The notes: a model not told the origin generated them from the letters alone. 23,295 nt of DNA from Cypionkella sp. (GCA_023255415.1 JALRIN010000042.1:1-23295), one strand, 5' to 3'. Counted from the stretch's first letter, positions 13,037 through 21,244 are shown. Numbers and translations are program-made.

Positions 13037-13777
13037 ATGATCCCGCCAGCATTTATCCTTGTGCGCCCGCAGATGGGCGAGAATATCGGTGCAGCGGCGC
13101 GGGCGATGCTGAACTTTGGGCTCGAGCGGATGCGTATTGTCGATCCGCGCGATGGCTGGCCCAATCCGGCCGCCGTGGCCCTGGCCAGTGGCGCTGGGCG
13201 GGTTCTGGATGCTGCAGGGGTTTACGGCTCGGTGCAAACTGCGATTGCCGATTGCGATTTTGTCTTTGCCACCACCGCGCGCGGGCGCGAACTGACCAAG
13301 CCGATCTATTCCCCCGAAGCGGCGATGGCGCATGCCCGGGCCTTGACGGCGGCGGGCAAAAAGGTGGGCGTGCTGTTTGGCCCTGAACGGGCTGGCCTGG
13401 AAAACGACGATGTGGTGCAGGCCAATGCGATTGTGACGGTGCCAGTGAACCCGGATTTCGCCTCGTTGAACCTTGCGCAATGTGTGTTGCTGATGGGCTA
13501 TGAATGGCGCCGCCAGACCGAAGTTGTGCCCGCCATCGTGCAGGAAATGGCGCGCACCGAATTTGCCTCTGCGGTCGAAGTGGAAAAGCTGGGCGATCAT
13601 TTTGAAGAACGCCTGGAAGCTGCGGGCTTTTTCTTTCCAGCGGCCAAAGTGGCGGGGATGAAAGCCTCGTTGCGCAATATGTGGTCGCGGCTGGGGCTGA
13701 CCCGCGCCGAGGTGCAGACCTTTCACGGCATGCTGCGCCAGATAGCCTTTCGTCTGCGCGAGCAAGACAAAGACTAG
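13037..13777 (+). CDS. trmJ: TrmJ-family tRNA/rRNA 2'-O-methyltransferase (SPOUT)
   Basis: TrmJ methylates the 2'-OH of nucleotide 32 in tRNAs using S-adenosylmethionine. The 246-residue protein shows the knot-fold motifs in order: V-R-P-Q-M-G-E-N-I-G-A-A-A-R-A-M-L-N-F-G near the N-terminus (motif 1), L-F-G-P-E-R-A-G-L-E-N-D-D (motif 2), and V-P-V-N-P-D-F-A-S-L-N-L-A-Q-C-V (motif 3). A C-terminal helical extension follows. I choose ATG 13037 because AGAGG lies seven bases upstream and the conserved I-L-V-R-P starts at once; an in-frame ATG at 12962 would add 25 unconserved residues. It stands alone, divergent from the ThiE-like gene. A weak promoter (TTGGCT at 12962-12967, 18 bp, CTAAGA at 12986-12991) is possible. 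The exact target position cannot be told from sequence. Confidence 0.85.
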   Translation: MIPPAFILVRPQMGENIGAAARAMLNFGLERMRIVDPRDGWPNPAAVALASGAGRVLDAAGVYGSVQTAIADCDFVFATTARGRELTKPIYSPEAAMAHARALTAAGKKVGVLFGPERAGLENDDVVQANAIVTVPVNPDFASLNLAQCVLLMGYEWRRQTEVVPAIVQEMARTEFASAVEVEKLGDHFEERLEAAGFFFPAAKVAGMKASLRNMWSRLGLTRAEVQTFHGMLRQIAFRLREQDKD

Positions 13778-13811
13778 GGCCCCGATCTTGGCAAACCCGC
13801 GCGATTTCGCA

Positions 13812-13824
13812 TGACGTTACGTCA
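13812..13824. promoter_or_regulatory. Perfect palindrome upstream of the GMC oxidoreductase gene
   Basis: TGACG-TTA-CGTCA is a perfect 5-bp inverted repeat with a 3-base spacer, 44 bp before the GMC start and in the only intergenic gap of that gene. Its ACGT half-sites recall MerR-type LiuR operators in alphaproteobacteria, but the spacing differs by one base from the consensus I remember. The binding protein is unknown. Confidence 0.4.
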
Positions 13825-13867
13825 GCCTTCTGCCAGTGTGTTAGCGTAAACATCAGCGGAGCAGGCG

Positions 13868-15352
13868 ATGAGCAGTCCAGACATCCTTATCATTGGTTCT
13901 GGCATGGGTGGTGCGACGCTGGCGGCAGCTCTTGCGCCTTCGGGGCGCAAGATCACCATTCTGGAACGTGGCGAGACCTTACAAGATTGCCCCGAAGCGC
14001 GTGATCCCAAGGCGGTGTTCACCGGATTTTTCAACCCCCAGGAAAGCTGGCAAGACGCCGCTGGCGGCAGCTTTCAGCCCAACAATTATTATCACCCGGG
14101 CGGCAATTCGAAATTCTATGGCGCTGTGCTGATGCGCTATCGCGCGCAAGATTTCAGCCCGATGCGCCATATGGGCGGCACAGCCCCCGGCTGGCCAATC
14201 AGCTACGAGGCATTCGAGCTGGACTATCAGGCCGCCGAAGAGATGTATCAAGTGCGCGGCGCCTTGGGCCAAGACCCGACCGAGCCTGCGCATTCGGGCG
14301 ACTACGCCTTTGGCCCGGTGCCGCACGAGCCTGACATGCTGGATCTGTGCCGCCGCTTGCAGGCGCAGGGATTGCACCCTTCGGCGCTGCCCCTGGGGGT
14401 GGATATTGACCTGTGGCTTAAGGGCGGCGCGCAGACCTTTGACGGCTTTCCCAACACCCGTGGCGGCAAGATGGATGCTGAAAGCATTGGGCTGGCCCAA
14501 GCCTTGCGGCATCCGAATGTGACGCTGCTGACCGGGGCCAAGGTGACGCGGTTGCTGACCGAAGGCCGGCAGGTGACCGGCGTGGCCTTCGAGAAAGACG
14601 GCGTGGCGCAGGTGATCTCGGCGCCTTTGGTCTGTCTTTGTGCGGGGGCGGTGAAATCGGCGGCGCTGCTGCTGGCATCAGGCGGAGCGCTGCATCCTGC
14701 GGGTTTGGCCAATAGTTCGGATCAGGTTGGGCGCAACTTTATGAACCACAATATCACCGCGGTTTTGGGGGTTAGCCCGTTTCGACGCAATCGCTCGATC
14801 TATGAGAAAACCATTCAGCTGAACGATTGGTATCTGACCGGCGGGCCAAATGGCGAGCCTTTGGGCAATGTGCAGATGCTGGGGCGGATCACCGGCGAGA
14901 TCATGGCCGCAGAATCGGGCCTGCCGCTGTTGGTCGCGCGCTGGTTGGCGGATCATTCGGTGCATCTGATGACGATGTCAGAAGATTTGCCAAACCCTGA
15001 CAGCCGGGTGTTTTTGCGCGATGGCAAGATTGTGCTGCAGTGGCAACGCTCGAATTGGCAGGCGCATTTGGCGCTGAACGCCAAGCTTGCGGCGGTGCTA
15101 AAGCGGGCAGGCTGGCCCATGGTGCTGCAAAAAACCTTTGAAAAACGCACGCCCAGCCATCAATGCGGCACGGCCCGCATGGGGGAGGATCCGCGCACCA
15201 GCGTGGTTGACCCTTGGTGCCGCGCGCATGATCTGGACAATCTGCGCATTGTCGATGCCTCGGTTCTGCCAACCTCGGGGGCTGCGAACCCTTCGCTGAC
15301 TGTGGCCGCAATTGCGCTGCGGGTGGCGCGGGATATTCTGGCGCGGGGCTAG
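13868..15352 (+). CDS. GMC-family FAD-dependent oxidoreductase
   Basis: The 494-residue protein begins with an FAD-binding dinucleotide fold (I-L-I-I-G-S-G-M-G-G at 7-16, then I-T-I-L-E-R-G-E near 29-36). It ends with the GMC C-terminal signature: H-Q-C-G-T-A-R-M-G, I-V-D-A-S-V-L-P-T-S-G-A-A-N-P-S-L-T-V. His431 and Asn474 are the expected catalytic pair. Members oxidise alcohols, sugars or choline-like substrates; this one has no signal peptide or twin arginine, so it is probably cytosolic. There is no neighbouring cytochrome or small subunit as in gluconate dehydrogenase. Substrate unknown. AGCAGG lies about five bases before the ATG. It is monocistronic as far as can be seen; a palindrome at 13812-13824 may be its operator. 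Confidence 0.88.
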   Translation: MSSPDILIIGSGMGGATLAAALAPSGRKITILERGETLQDCPEARDPKAVFTGFFNPQESWQDAAGGSFQPNNYYHPGGNSKFYGAVLMRYRAQDFSPMRHMGGTAPGWPISYEAFELDYQAAEEMYQVRGALGQDPTEPAHSGDYAFGPVPHEPDMLDLCRRLQAQGLHPSALPLGVDIDLWLKGGAQTFDGFPNTRGGKMDAESIGLAQALRHPNVTLLTGAKVTRLLTEGRQVTGVAFEKDGVAQVISAPLVCLCAGAVKSAALLLASGGALHPAGLANSSDQVGRNFMNHNITAVLGVSPFRRNRSIYEKTIQLNDWYLTGGPNGEPLGNVQMLGRITGEIMAAESGLPLLVARWLADHSVHLMTMSEDLPNPDSRVFLRDGKIVLQWQRSNWQAHLALNAKLAAVLKRAGWPMVLQKTFEKRTPSHQCGTARMGEDPRTSVVDPWCRAHDLDNLRIVDASVLPTSGAANPSLTVAAIALRVARDILARG

Positions 15353-15370
15353 GCGCGCTGTCGCAGGGCC

Positions 15371-15399
15371 TTGAAGCCGGCAGGGGCGCGGCCTAGAGT
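15371..15399 (+). promoter_or_regulatory. Possible promoter for the ctaA operon
   Basis: TTGAAG (15371-15376) and TAGAGT (15394-15399) are 17 bp apart, each matching four of six consensus positions. Transcription would start near 15406, leaving only a few bases before the first ATG (15414) or about 20 before the third (15426). This is a reason to consider 15426 as the true ctaA start. Confidence 0.4.
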
Positions 15400-15413
15400 C
15401 TGGCGCAAGCTAG

Positions 15414-16577
15414 ATGGGGATGGCGATGGCCAAGACGCGCGCGATTTTTGAAGAGGTTGAGGCGAAAGCCCCAGAGCCGCCAAAGGGCGGTGGCATTGAC
15501 GGGCGCGGTAAGGGCGCGCGGCGCGGCATTCGGGCTTGGCTGCTGGGAATTTTCCTGCTGATCGTGGTGATGATCGCCGTTGGCGGTCTGACGCGGCTGA
15601 CGGATTCGGGGCTTTCGATCACTGAATGGAAGCCGGTCACCGGCGCCATCCCGCCTTTGAACGAGGCCGATTGGGCGGTGGAATTCGCCAAATATCAGGC
15701 CAGCCCGCAATATCTTTTGATGAACAGCCATATGACACTTGAAGCCTTCAAGGGCATTTTCTGGTGGGAATGGGGCCATCGGCAGTTGGGCCGCCTGATC
15801 GGCTTGGTCTGGGCGATGGGCTTTGTGGGCTTTGGGGCGGCGGGCAAAATCCCTGTCGGCTGGACCGGTCGGTTGTTCGGCATCGGTGCGCTGATTGGCG
15901 TGCAGGGCGCGCTGGGCTGGTGGATGGTGTCTTCGGGGCTGGTGGGGTCGATGATCTCGGTTGCCTCTTATCGTTTGGCGACGCATCTGGGCATGGCCTT
16001 TGTTATTCTGGGGCTGGTGGCCTGGTATGCGCTGTTGCTGGGGCGCAGCGAGGCCGAGCTGTTGCAGGCGCGGCGTGCAGGCGCGCGCAAGCTGTTTGGC
16101 ATGACCACGGGGCTGATGCATTTTGCGTTTTTGCAGATCGTGCTGGGGGCCTTGGTGGCCGGGATTGACGCAGGGCGCTATTTCCCAACCTGGCCCGATA
16201 TGAACGGGCAGTTCTTTCCGGCTGATGCGTTTTATTTGCCCAATGGCGGCGCGGTGTGGCAGGCGTTTTTTGAAAACGCCGGGCTGGTGCAGTTTATGCA
16301 CCGGATGGCGGGCTATCTGCTGGTGATTTACGGGCTGGTGGTCTGGCTGCGGGCACGCAAGGCCAGCCAGCCTTCGACGCGGATGGCCTATCATCTGGTT
16401 GTGCTGATGTTGGCGGCCCAGATGACCCTTGGCATCTATACAGCGCTGTCGGCGGCACAGGTGCATCTGGCGATCACGCATCAGATTGGCGCGGTTCTGC
16501 TGTGGGTTTTGATCCTGCGCGCAAGGCATTTGGCGGCCTATCCGCTGGCTGGATCGATCAGAAAGGGCACCGCATGA
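15414..16577 (+). CDS. ctaA: Heme A synthase, type 2 (COX15/CtaA)
   Basis: CtaA oxidises heme O to heme A for aa3-type cytochrome oxidase in the inner membrane. The 387-residue protein has about eight membrane segments, starting with W-L-L-G-I-F-L-L-I-V-V-M-I-A-V-G-G-L-T-R followed by L-T-D-S-G-L-S-I-T-E-W-K-P, the hallmark of COX15-type enzymes. Likely heme-ligand or catalytic histidines are in W-E-W-G-H-R-Q-L-G-R, A-T-H-L-G, Q-F-M-H-R-M-A-G-Y and A-I-T-H-Q-I-G. The long loop with G-R-Y-F-P-T-W-P-D-M-N-G is typical of type 2. Three in-frame ATGs (15414, 15420, 15426) make the start uncertain by four residues. It is the first gene of a chain joined by 4-bp overlaps; its partners do not look related to heme. 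No other oxidase gene is in the window. Confidence 0.95.
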   Translation: MGMAMAKTRAIFEEVEAKAPEPPKGGGIDGRGKGARRGIRAWLLGIFLLIVVMIAVGGLTRLTDSGLSITEWKPVTGAIPPLNEADWAVEFAKYQASPQYLLMNSHMTLEAFKGIFWWEWGHRQLGRLIGLVWAMGFVGFGAAGKIPVGWTGRLFGIGALIGVQGALGWWMVSSGLVGSMISVASYRLATHLGMAFVILGLVAWYALLLGRSEAELLQARRAGARKLFGMTTGLMHFAFLQIVLGALVAGIDAGRYFPTWPDMNGQFFPADAFYLPNGGAVWQAFFENAGLVQFMHRMAGYLLVIYGLVVWLRARKASQPSTRMAYHLVVLMLAAQMTLGIYTALSAAQVHLAITHQIGAVLLWVLILRARHLAAYPLAGSIRKGTA

Positions 16578-18052
16578 CCAACAACACCGCCTATGCCGAA
16601 CTGATGGCGCATCAGCGTCAGACCGAAGCTTTGGGCAAGATTGCCGAGCGTTTGGGCTGGGATCAGGAAACCATGATGCCCGAAGCCGCAGCCGAACAGC
16701 GTGGCGAAGAGCTGGCCGCGATCGAAGGCGTGCTGCATGCGCGGCGCACCGACCCACGGCTGGCAGATTGGCTTGACGCCGCCCAAGCGCCCGATGCGGC
16801 GGGGGCTGCGATCTTGCGCGAGCTGGCGCGCAGCTATGCGCGTTCGGTGAAAATTCCTGCCGATTTGGCGCAAGAGCTGGCGCGGGTCACCTCGGTGGCG
16901 CAAGGCGTTTGGGCCAAGGCGCGGGCGGCGGATCGGGTGGGCGATTTTGCGCCGACCTTGGCGCGGGTGATTGAACTGCGCCGGCAAGAAGCGGCCTGTT
17001 TGGCGCAGGGCGGCGATCTTTATGACGCATTGCTGGATGATTACGAACCCGAAGCCACCGCGCAAAGCATCGGCGCGATGTTTGACCGCATGCGGCCAAG
17101 GCTGGTGGCGCTGCGCGAGGCGGTTTTGGGTGCAGATACGCCCAAGGCGCTGCAGGGCAGCTTTGCCAAGGACGGTCAGCTTGCGCTTGCCCGCGAGGCC
17201 GCAACGGCCTTTGGCTATGACTGGAGCCGCGGGCGGCTTGATCTGGCGGTGCATCCTTTCAGCTCGGGCGGCGGCAATGACAGCCGGATCACCACGCGGG
17301 TGGTCGAGGCCGACCCGTTCAACTGTCTTTACTCGACCATCCACGAGGTCGGCCATTCCAGTTACGAGCTGAACATCGACCCCGCTTACGGCATGACGCC
17401 GCTGGGGCACGGGGTGTCGATGGGCGTGCACGAAAGCCAAAGCCGGATCTACGAGAATCAGATCGGGCGCTCGGCTGGCTTTACCGATTGGCTTTACCAC
17501 CGCATGGTGACGCAGTTTGGCCCGCTGAACGTCGATGGGCCCGAGGCGTTTTACGCCGCCGTGAACCAGGTGCGCGCAGGCTATATCCGCACCGAAGCCG
17601 ATGAGGTGCATTACAACCTGCACATCATGATGCGCTTTGATCTGGAACGGGCGCTGATTGCGGGCGATCTGGGCGTCGCCGATCTGGAAGCCGCCTGGAA
17701 CGACCGCTTTTTGGCCGATTTCGGTGTGGCGGTGGATCGGCCTTCGCATGGGGTGTTGCAGGATGTGCATTGGTCGGTGGGGCTGTTTGGCTATTTCCCG
17801 ACCTATACGCTGGGCAATGTCTATGCGGGCTGTCTGCATCAGGCGATGCGGGCGCAGGTTGCAGGTTTGGACGCAGCCTTTGCGCGCGGTGATACCAGCG
17901 GTGCGGTGGGCTGGCTGAAAGAGCGGGTGCAACAGCACGGCGGGTTGCGCAAGCCGCGTGATACCATCGAGATGGCCTGCGGCTTTGCCCCCACTGAAGC
18001 GCCGCTGCTGGATTATCTGGAGGCCAAGTTCAAAGCGCTGTATCGGCTTTGA
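16574..18052 (+). CDS. Metallocarboxypeptidase, M32 family (carboxypeptidase Taq type)
   Basis: M32 enzymes remove C-terminal residues from peptides in the cytosol. The 492-residue length is typical. Motifs appear in order: H-P-F-S-S-G, D-S-R-I-T-T-R (the D-x-R-x-T motif), the zinc motif H-E-V-G-H at 257-261 with Glu258 catalytic, H-E-S-Q-S-R-I-Y-E-N with a third ligand Glu, and G-V-L-Q-D-V-H-W (the G-x-x-Q-D-x-H-W motif). All key residues are present. The start ATG at 16574 overlaps the ctaA stop by ATGA; an upstream in-frame start would lie inside ctaA and add unrelated sequence. The next gene overlaps by TTGA. The coupling to ctaA is probably shared transcription only. Confidence 0.94.
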   Translation: MTNNTAYAELMAHQRQTEALGKIAERLGWDQETMMPEAAAEQRGEELAAIEGVLHARRTDPRLADWLDAAQAPDAAGAAILRELARSYARSVKIPADLAQELARVTSVAQGVWAKARAADRVGDFAPTLARVIELRRQEAACLAQGGDLYDALLDDYEPEATAQSIGAMFDRMRPRLVALREAVLGADTPKALQGSFAKDGQLALAREAATAFGYDWSRGRLDLAVHPFSSGGGNDSRITTRVVEADPFNCLYSTIHEVGHSSYELNIDPAYGMTPLGHGVSMGVHESQSRIYENQIGRSAGFTDWLYHRMVTQFGPLNVDGPEAFYAAVNQVRAGYIRTEADEVHYNLHIMMRFDLERALIAGDLGVADLEAAWNDRFLADFGVAVDRPSHGVLQDVHWSVGLFGYFPTYTLGNVYAGCLHQAMRAQVAGLDAAFARGDTSGAVGWLKERVQQHGGLRKPRDTIEMACGFAPTEAPLLDYLEAKFKALYRL

Positions 18053-19242
18053 GCGAAAGCCGGATCGCGCGGGCGGTTTGGCTGCTGGCGCTGGGCCAAA
18101 CCCTGATCTATGCAGGCGTTTACTATGCCTTTCCGGCGCTTTTGCCGGATTTGACCGCAGGCACAGGCTGGAGCGTTGCCGAATTAGCGCTGGGCCCGAC
18201 GGTTGGCTTTTTGGTGATGGCATTGCTGACGCCCTTGGCTGGCGCTTGGGTTGATCGGGGTTGGGGCGGCGAGATGCTGGGCTTTGCGCCTGTTATCGCG
18301 GCTTTGGGCCTGCTGGCTTTGGGCTTTGCCCCCAGTCCGCTGGTCTGGGCGCTGATCTGGGTCGTGATCGGGGTGGCGCAGGCCTGTTGCCTTTATGAAA
18401 GCTGCTTTGCCTTTTTGACGCGGCGCTTGGGTTTGGGCGCGCGCGCCGCGATCACCAAAGTGACTTTGGTTGCCGGGTTTTCTGGAACTTTGGCCTTTCC
18501 GCTGGGCCATTGGCTGGGGGGTGTCTTGGGCGGGCAGGGGGCCTTGATGGCTTTTGCCGTGCTGGTGCTGATGGGCGGAGTCGTCAATGCTTGGGCGGTG
18601 CGTGATCTGCGCAGGCTTGAACGCGCCGAAGATCTGCGCACCGAACCCGGCACGGGCGCTTTGCGTCTGGCGATGCGCCGGCCTGCGTTTTGGGCGCTTG
18701 CGGGGCTGTTTGGGCTGGTTTGGCTGAACCATGGCATCTTGCTGACCTATGTTTTGATGCTGTTTGAGGATCGGGGGGCCTCGGGCGGGCTTGCGACCTT
18801 GGCGGCGGCGAGCATTGGGCCTTCGCAGGTGCTGGGGCGATTGACGCTGCTGGTGCAAGGCGCAAGGCTAAGCAATGCGCGCGCAACATTGCTGTCTTTG
18901 CTGGCGATTTTTGCAGCCAGTCTGGCGCTGGTCAGCGCAGGCGTCTTGCCGCTATTGATCTTTGTTTTCGCGGCGATGCAGGGGGCGGGGGCAGGGCTTT
19001 TGTCAATTTTGCGGCCGGTTTTGGTGGCCGATATTCTGGGACGGCGTGGCTTTGGTGCGGTTTCAGGGGCAACATCGGTGGCGCCTATCCTTGCTTCGGC
19101 GGCAGCGCCTTCGGTCGGGGCGGCGCTGTTGCAGCTGGGCGGGCCTGCGGTGGTGCTGGCAAGTTGTCTTGGGCTGGCGGTCTTGGCGCTGGGTCTGGGC
19201 TTTGGTTTGATGCGGGGATCGGCAAGGGGGGCAGGGGCATGA
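18049..19242 (+). CDS. MFS transporter, substrate unknown
   Basis: The 397-residue protein is very hydrophobic, with about twelve predicted membrane segments in two six-helix halves. Examples are A-V-W-L-L-A-L-G-Q-T-L-I-Y-A-G-V-Y-Y near the start and V-V-L-A-S-C-L-G-L-A-V-L-A-L-G-L-G-F near the end. The loop after helix 2 has P-L-A-G-A-W-V-D-R-G-W-G, close to the G-x-x-x-D-R motif of the major facilitator superfamily. The start is TTG at 18049, overlapping the M32 stop as TTGA; no ATG fits the conserved N-terminus. It overlaps the next gene by ATGA. The layout suggests an oxalate/formate-antiporter-like or drug-efflux-like MFS protein, but nothing in sequence or context fixes the substrate. 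Cargo from the neighbouring peptidase or thioesterase is only a possibility. Confidence 0.85.
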   Translation: MSESRIARAVWLLALGQTLIYAGVYYAFPALLPDLTAGTGWSVAELALGPTVGFLVMALLTPLAGAWVDRGWGGEMLGFAPVIAALGLLALGFAPSPLVWALIWVVIGVAQACCLYESCFAFLTRRLGLGARAAITKVTLVAGFSGTLAFPLGHWLGGVLGGQGALMAFAVLVLMGGVVNAWAVRDLRRLERAEDLRTEPGTGALRLAMRRPAFWALAGLFGLVWLNHGILLTYVLMLFEDRGASGGLATLAAASIGPSQVLGRLTLLVQGARLSNARATLLSLLAIFAASLALVSAGVLPLLIFVFAAMQGAGAGLLSILRPVLVADILGRRGFGAVSGATSVAPILASAAAPSVGAALLQLGGPAVVLASCLGLAVLALGLGFGLMRGSARGAGA

Positions 19243-19664
19243 GCCTATTAAAGATGACATTGGCCGAATTGCAGGCGTTTTTGCGTAGCGACATGCCCCA
19301 TATGGCCGAGGATTTCCGGGTCGAGCGGTCAGATCAAGCCGGTCTTTGTCTGCGGCTGCGGGTGAGCGCGCGGCACCTGCGGCCGGGGGCCACGGTTTCG
19401 GGGCCTGCGATGTTTGGGCTGGCCGATGTGGCGATGTATCTGGCGATCTTGGCGCGGATCGGCCCAGTGGCCTTGGCGGTGACCACCAATTGCAGCATGG
19501 ATTTCATGCGCAAACCGCGTGCAGGCTGTGACCTGTTGGCCGAGGCGCGGATTTTAAAGCTGGGGCGCCGCTTGGCGGTGGGGGATGTGCTGCTTTATTG
19601 CGAAGGCCAAGGCGAAGCCGTCGCGCGGGCGGGCTTGACCTATTCAATCCCGCCTGTCGGCTAA
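19239..19664 (+). CDS. PaaI-like hotdog-fold thioesterase
   Basis: The 141-residue protein has the hotdog-fold core of PaaI-type acyl-CoA thioesterases: L-R-P-G-A-T-V-S-G-P-A-M-F-G-L-A-D-V-A-M-Y-L-A-I-L, where the Asp in G-L-A-D-V-A is the likely catalytic residue, then A-V-T-T-N-C-S-M-D-F-M-R-K-P, then a final strand near G-E-A-V-A-R-A-G-L-T-Y-S. Family members hydrolyse acyl- or aryl-CoA thioesters in the cytosol. The start overlaps the MFS stop by ATGA and is preceded by a purine-rich GGGGGCAGGGGC. It is the last gene of the ctaA chain and converges on the bactofilin gene with 21 bp between stops. Natural substrate cannot be told. Confidence 0.88.
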   Translation: MSLLKMTLAELQAFLRSDMPHMAEDFRVERSDQAGLCLRLRVSARHLRPGATVSGPAMFGLADVAMYLAILARIGPVALAVTTNCSMDFMRKPRAGCDLLAEARILKLGRRLAVGDVLLYCEGQGEAVARAGLTYSIPPVG

Positions 19665-19685
19665 GGCGCGTCTGCACCCGAAAAT

Positions 19686-20063
19686 TTACGCGTTCGGCTT
19701 TGAAAACCGGCCTTCGATTTGCGCACCGCTTTCGATCACCAGCGTCGAATAGCTGACATCGGCGGCAACTTGCGCCGAGGCGCGCAGGGTAAAGCCGTTG
19801 GCATCAACGCGGCCGTCAAGCTTGCCCTTCACTTCGATGCTGTCTGCTGCAACTTGTCCTTGCACGCGACCCTCGGTGCCGATGGTCAGGCTATGGGCGG
19901 CGATGGTGCCCTCGATCTCGCCGTGCACTTCGATGGTGCCTGCAGAGGTCACGTCGCCCACGATCTTCAGGTCGGGCGAAAACACCGAACGGTTGTTGCT
20001 GGCCGCCGAGCCGCTTACGGGACGTTGTGGTGCGGCCGTTGGGTCGGCGGTTTTCGAGAACAT
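19686..20063 (-). CDS. Bactofilin (DUF583 cytoskeletal protein)
   Basis: Bactofilins form non-polar filaments, often linked to the membrane and to cell shape, stalks or division. The 125-residue protein has a disordered N-terminal tail (M-F-S-K-T-A-D-P-T-A-A-P-Q...). A beta-helix core follows, made of short repeats such as L-K-I-V-G-D-V-T-S-A-G-T-I-E-V-H-G-E-I-E-G, L-T-I-G-T-E-G-R-V-Q-G-Q-V and I-E-V-K-G-K-L-D-G-R-V, and a short C-terminal tail. The start at 20063 is chosen because AAGGA lies seven bases upstream; a longer frame reaching 20126 lacks support. It stands alone, without the M23 peptidase gene that often sits beside bactofilins. Confidence 0.9.
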   Translation of the reverse strand: MFSKTADPTAAPQRPVSGSAASNNRSVFSPDLKIVGDVTSAGTIEVHGEIEGTIAAHSLTIGTEGRVQGQVAADSIEVKGKLDGRVDANGFTLRASAQVAADVSYSTLVIESGAQIEGRFSKPNA

Positions 20064-20172
20064 GCGATTATCCTTAGAGGCAGTGACTGACGCTCTGATA
20101 AGGACCGAAGGCGGCGGGCGGGTCAAGCCTTGGCATGCATGCGGGGTCGCTTATGGGCGAATGTGGTCGCAG

Positions 20173-20193
20173 CTTGGCTGACAATCGCCCAAG
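20173..20193. promoter_or_regulatory. Inverted repeat upstream of the ureohydrolase gene
   Basis: CTTGG-N11-CCAAG is a perfect 5-bp inverted repeat in the 176-bp gap between the bactofilin gene and the ureohydrolase gene, 46 bp before the latter's start. The size fits a LysR-type site, but no regulator gene is adjacent and short repeats like this occur by chance. Confidence 0.25.
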
Positions 20194-20239
20194 GATTTGA
20201 TCTGATGCCGGAAGGAATCGACAGCAAAAGGCGGAAATC

Positions 20240-21223
20240 ATGGCAGGCAGAGCAAACGACGGATTTTTCGCACCGGTGTCGGGGTTCGATCTGCCACGAT
20301 TCGCGGGCATCCCCACCTTTATGCGCCTGCCGCATGTGCCCTTTGCGCATGACCGCTTTGGCGAGGTTGAAATCGGGCTGATCGGCGCGCCTTGGGATGG
20401 CGGCACCACCAATCGCCCCGGCCCGCGCCATGGCCCGCGGCAATTGCGCGACCTGTCGACGATGATCCGTGCGATGAATGGGGCGACTTGGGTAGCCCCC
20501 TTTGATCTGTGCAACTGCGCCGATCTGGGCGATGTGGCACCAAACCCCGCCGATCTGATGGATTCGATGGCGCGGATGGAGGCGTTTTACGACCGCGTTG
20601 TCGCTGCAGGCATTTTGCCGCTGACGGGCGGCGGCGACCATCTGTGCTCGCTGCCTATCCTGCGTGCCGTGGCGAAAAAGCGCCCCGTGGGCATGATCCA
20701 ATTCGACAGCCATACCGATTTGAACGACATCTACTTTGGCACCAGCCGCTATAACCACGGCACCCCGTTTCGCCGCGCGGTGGAAGAGGGGCTGATCGAC
20801 CCCAAACGCTATTGCCTGATTGGCATTCGCGGCACGGCCTATGGGCGCGAAGATTGGGACTTTGCCGCCGCCAATGGCATTCGCATCATTCCGATTGCCG
20901 AGTTTCATGCCCGTGGCGTGTCCGATGTGATGGCCGAAGCGCGCGAGATCGTGGGCACGGGCGACACCTATATCACCTATGACATTGATTTCGTGGACCC
21001 AACCTTTGCGCCTGGCACCGGCACGCCCGAAGTTGGCGGGCCGAACTCTTGGCAGGCCCTGCAGGTGGCGCGCGAGTTGAAAGGTATCAAGATTGTCGGA
21101 GCCGATCTGGTCGAAGTCTCGCCGCCTTTTGACGCCAGCGGCGGCACGGCTTGGCTGGGCATTTCGATCATGTTTGAAATGCTCTGTGTGATGGCAGAAC
21201 GTTTGGCCGCCGATCGCGCCTAG
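20240..21223 (+). CDS. Agmatinase/ureohydrolase-family enzyme (guanidino substrate uncertain)
   Basis: Ureohydrolases split urea from guanidino compounds using a two-manganese centre. All six expected metal ligands are present in the 327-residue protein: His134 in G-G-G-D-H, Asp156, His158 and Asp160 in D-S-H-T-D (usually D-A-H-T-D), Asp248 and Asp250 in T-Y-D-I-D. The block D-P-T-F-A-P-G-T-G-T-P-E-V-G-G and H-G-T-P-F-R-R-A-V-E-E-G-L are typical of the agmatinase/guanidinobutyrase branch. Annotation as SpeB is likely, but guanidinobutyrase, guanidinopropionase or another activity fits equally well. G-G-C-G-G-A lies about four bases before the ATG. It is followed by an amidohydrolase gene 21 bp on, probably in one operon; no polyamine gene is nearby. 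Confidence 0.85.
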   Translation: MAGRANDGFFAPVSGFDLPRFAGIPTFMRLPHVPFAHDRFGEVEIGLIGAPWDGGTTNRPGPRHGPRQLRDLSTMIRAMNGATWVAPFDLCNCADLGDVAPNPADLMDSMARMEAFYDRVVAAGILPLTGGGDHLCSLPILRAVAKKRPVGMIQFDSHTDLNDIYFGTSRYNHGTPFRRAVEEGLIDPKRYCLIGIRGTAYGREDWDFAAANGIRIIPIAEFHARGVSDVMAEAREIVGTGDTYITYDIDFVDPTFAPGTGTPEVGGPNSWQALQVARELKGIKIVGADLVEVSPPFDASGGTAWLGISIMFEMLCVMAERLAADRA

Positions 21224-21244
21224 GTGCAGCAAAAGGAGCTTGCG

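Noticed and set aside
15393..16757. 454-codon minus-strand frame across ctaA
   Set aside because: Shadow frame: His/Gln/Arg-rich, no signal or domain, opposite a clear membrane protein.
16538..18223. 561-codon minus-strand frame across the M32 peptidase gene
   Set aside because: Antisense to a gene with all M32 motifs; no ribosome binding site, no recognisable domain, biased shadow composition.
19675..20126. Longer bactofilin start at 20126
   Set aside because: The extra 21 residues are unlike bactofilin tails, and AAGGA lies seven bases before the ATG at 20063.
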